A stretch of 11,575 nt of DNA from an uncultured Oscillospiraceae bacterium (GTDB lineage Bacteria; Bacillota_A; Clostridia; Oscillospirales; Acutalibacteraceae): positions 1 through 11,575 of the forward strand of contig CAJUTL010000059.1 of assembly GCA_910589395.1 (NCBI GenBank), read 5' to 3'. The translations under genes were made by a program, and so were the position numbers. The notes under the pieces were generated by a model. That model searched no databases, was not told the origin of the DNA, and was given only the letters and a program-made list of their open reading frames with translations. Shown here in pieces: positions 11,546-11,575 of the stretch. Numbering within the stretch: position 1 is the stretch's first letter; each line of letters opens with the position of its first letter.

Positions 11546-11575
11546 GGAAAAATTGGAGCGGGTGATGGGAATCGA
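11546..11575 (-). tRNA. 3' end of a probable tRNA-Gly, cut by the window edge
   Basis: This is an exact second copy of the 30 bases at 11372-11401, again containing the acceptor 3' strand CACCCGC, discriminator T and CCA of a Gly-type tRNA with a following T-run. The window ends inside the T-loop, so it cannot be told whether this copy is an intact tRNA or a second broken one. Confidence 0.5.

Overview
The window carries a compact late-gene block of a tailed-phage-type prophage (positions 1 to about 8,990). It is followed by a chromosomal stretch with one regulator gene (9519-10274) and a tRNA cluster (10967 to the right edge). All well-supported genes lie on the minus strand, so the biology reads from right to left. 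Strong GGAGG-type ribosome binding sites, a CD1375-type small phage protein pair, a Holin_4-type holin, an amidase that may lead into an SLH-like segment, GC-rich coding sequence and tRNAs with encoded CCA ends all fit a Bacillota host, probably a gut clostridium of the Oscillospiraceae/Lachnospiraceae kind. The genus cannot be read from the sequence.

Phage block, in transcription order: small terminase (8790-8413), large terminase with intact ATPase and nuclease motifs (8366-6873), a 49-residue basic protein (6768-6619), an array of five 32-bp hairpin repeats (6377-6536), scaffold (6357-5551), capsid decoration protein (5514-5107), major capsid protein (5012-4002), a 16-bp GC hairpin, a head-tail connector-like protein (3888-3517), a fibre/tailspike with coiled coil and beta-helix (3523-1916), a 136-residue protein (1906-1496), two paralogous 41-residue CD1375-like proteins, a holin (1069-620) and an amidase that runs off the left edge. 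Packaging, shell assembly, host binding and lysis are therefore represented. A portal, tail tube, tape measure, baseplate, integrase, repressor and replication genes are not seen. The portal gene normally follows the large terminase; here that place holds a tiny gene and the hairpin array.

Between the terminase genes and the regulator is a gene-free stretch. It has a leftward terminator (8988-9025), three 9-bp-phased GGACAA boxes, a 7-bp-phased TAGAT repeat and a MITE-like inverted-repeat element (9160-9275). The regulator joins an N-terminal XRE helix-turn-helix to a GyrI-like effector-binding domain and has a good sigma-A promoter. It looks like a host gene rather than a phage repressor.

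The right end has minus-strand tRNA-Gln(UUG), tRNA-His(GUG) and tRNA-Arg(UCU), ending at a strong hairpin terminator. Upstream, a 30-bp direct repeat carries the 3' end of a tRNA-Gly: one copy is a broken tRNA remnant and the other is cut by the window edge.

The most unusual signal is the 32-bp array: an 8-bp arm, 8-bp loop, 8-bp arm and 8-bp spacer, repeated five times with identical arms, between the terminase and scaffold genes. The window is also rich in perfect intergenic hairpins with very short loops and unrelated stem sequences.
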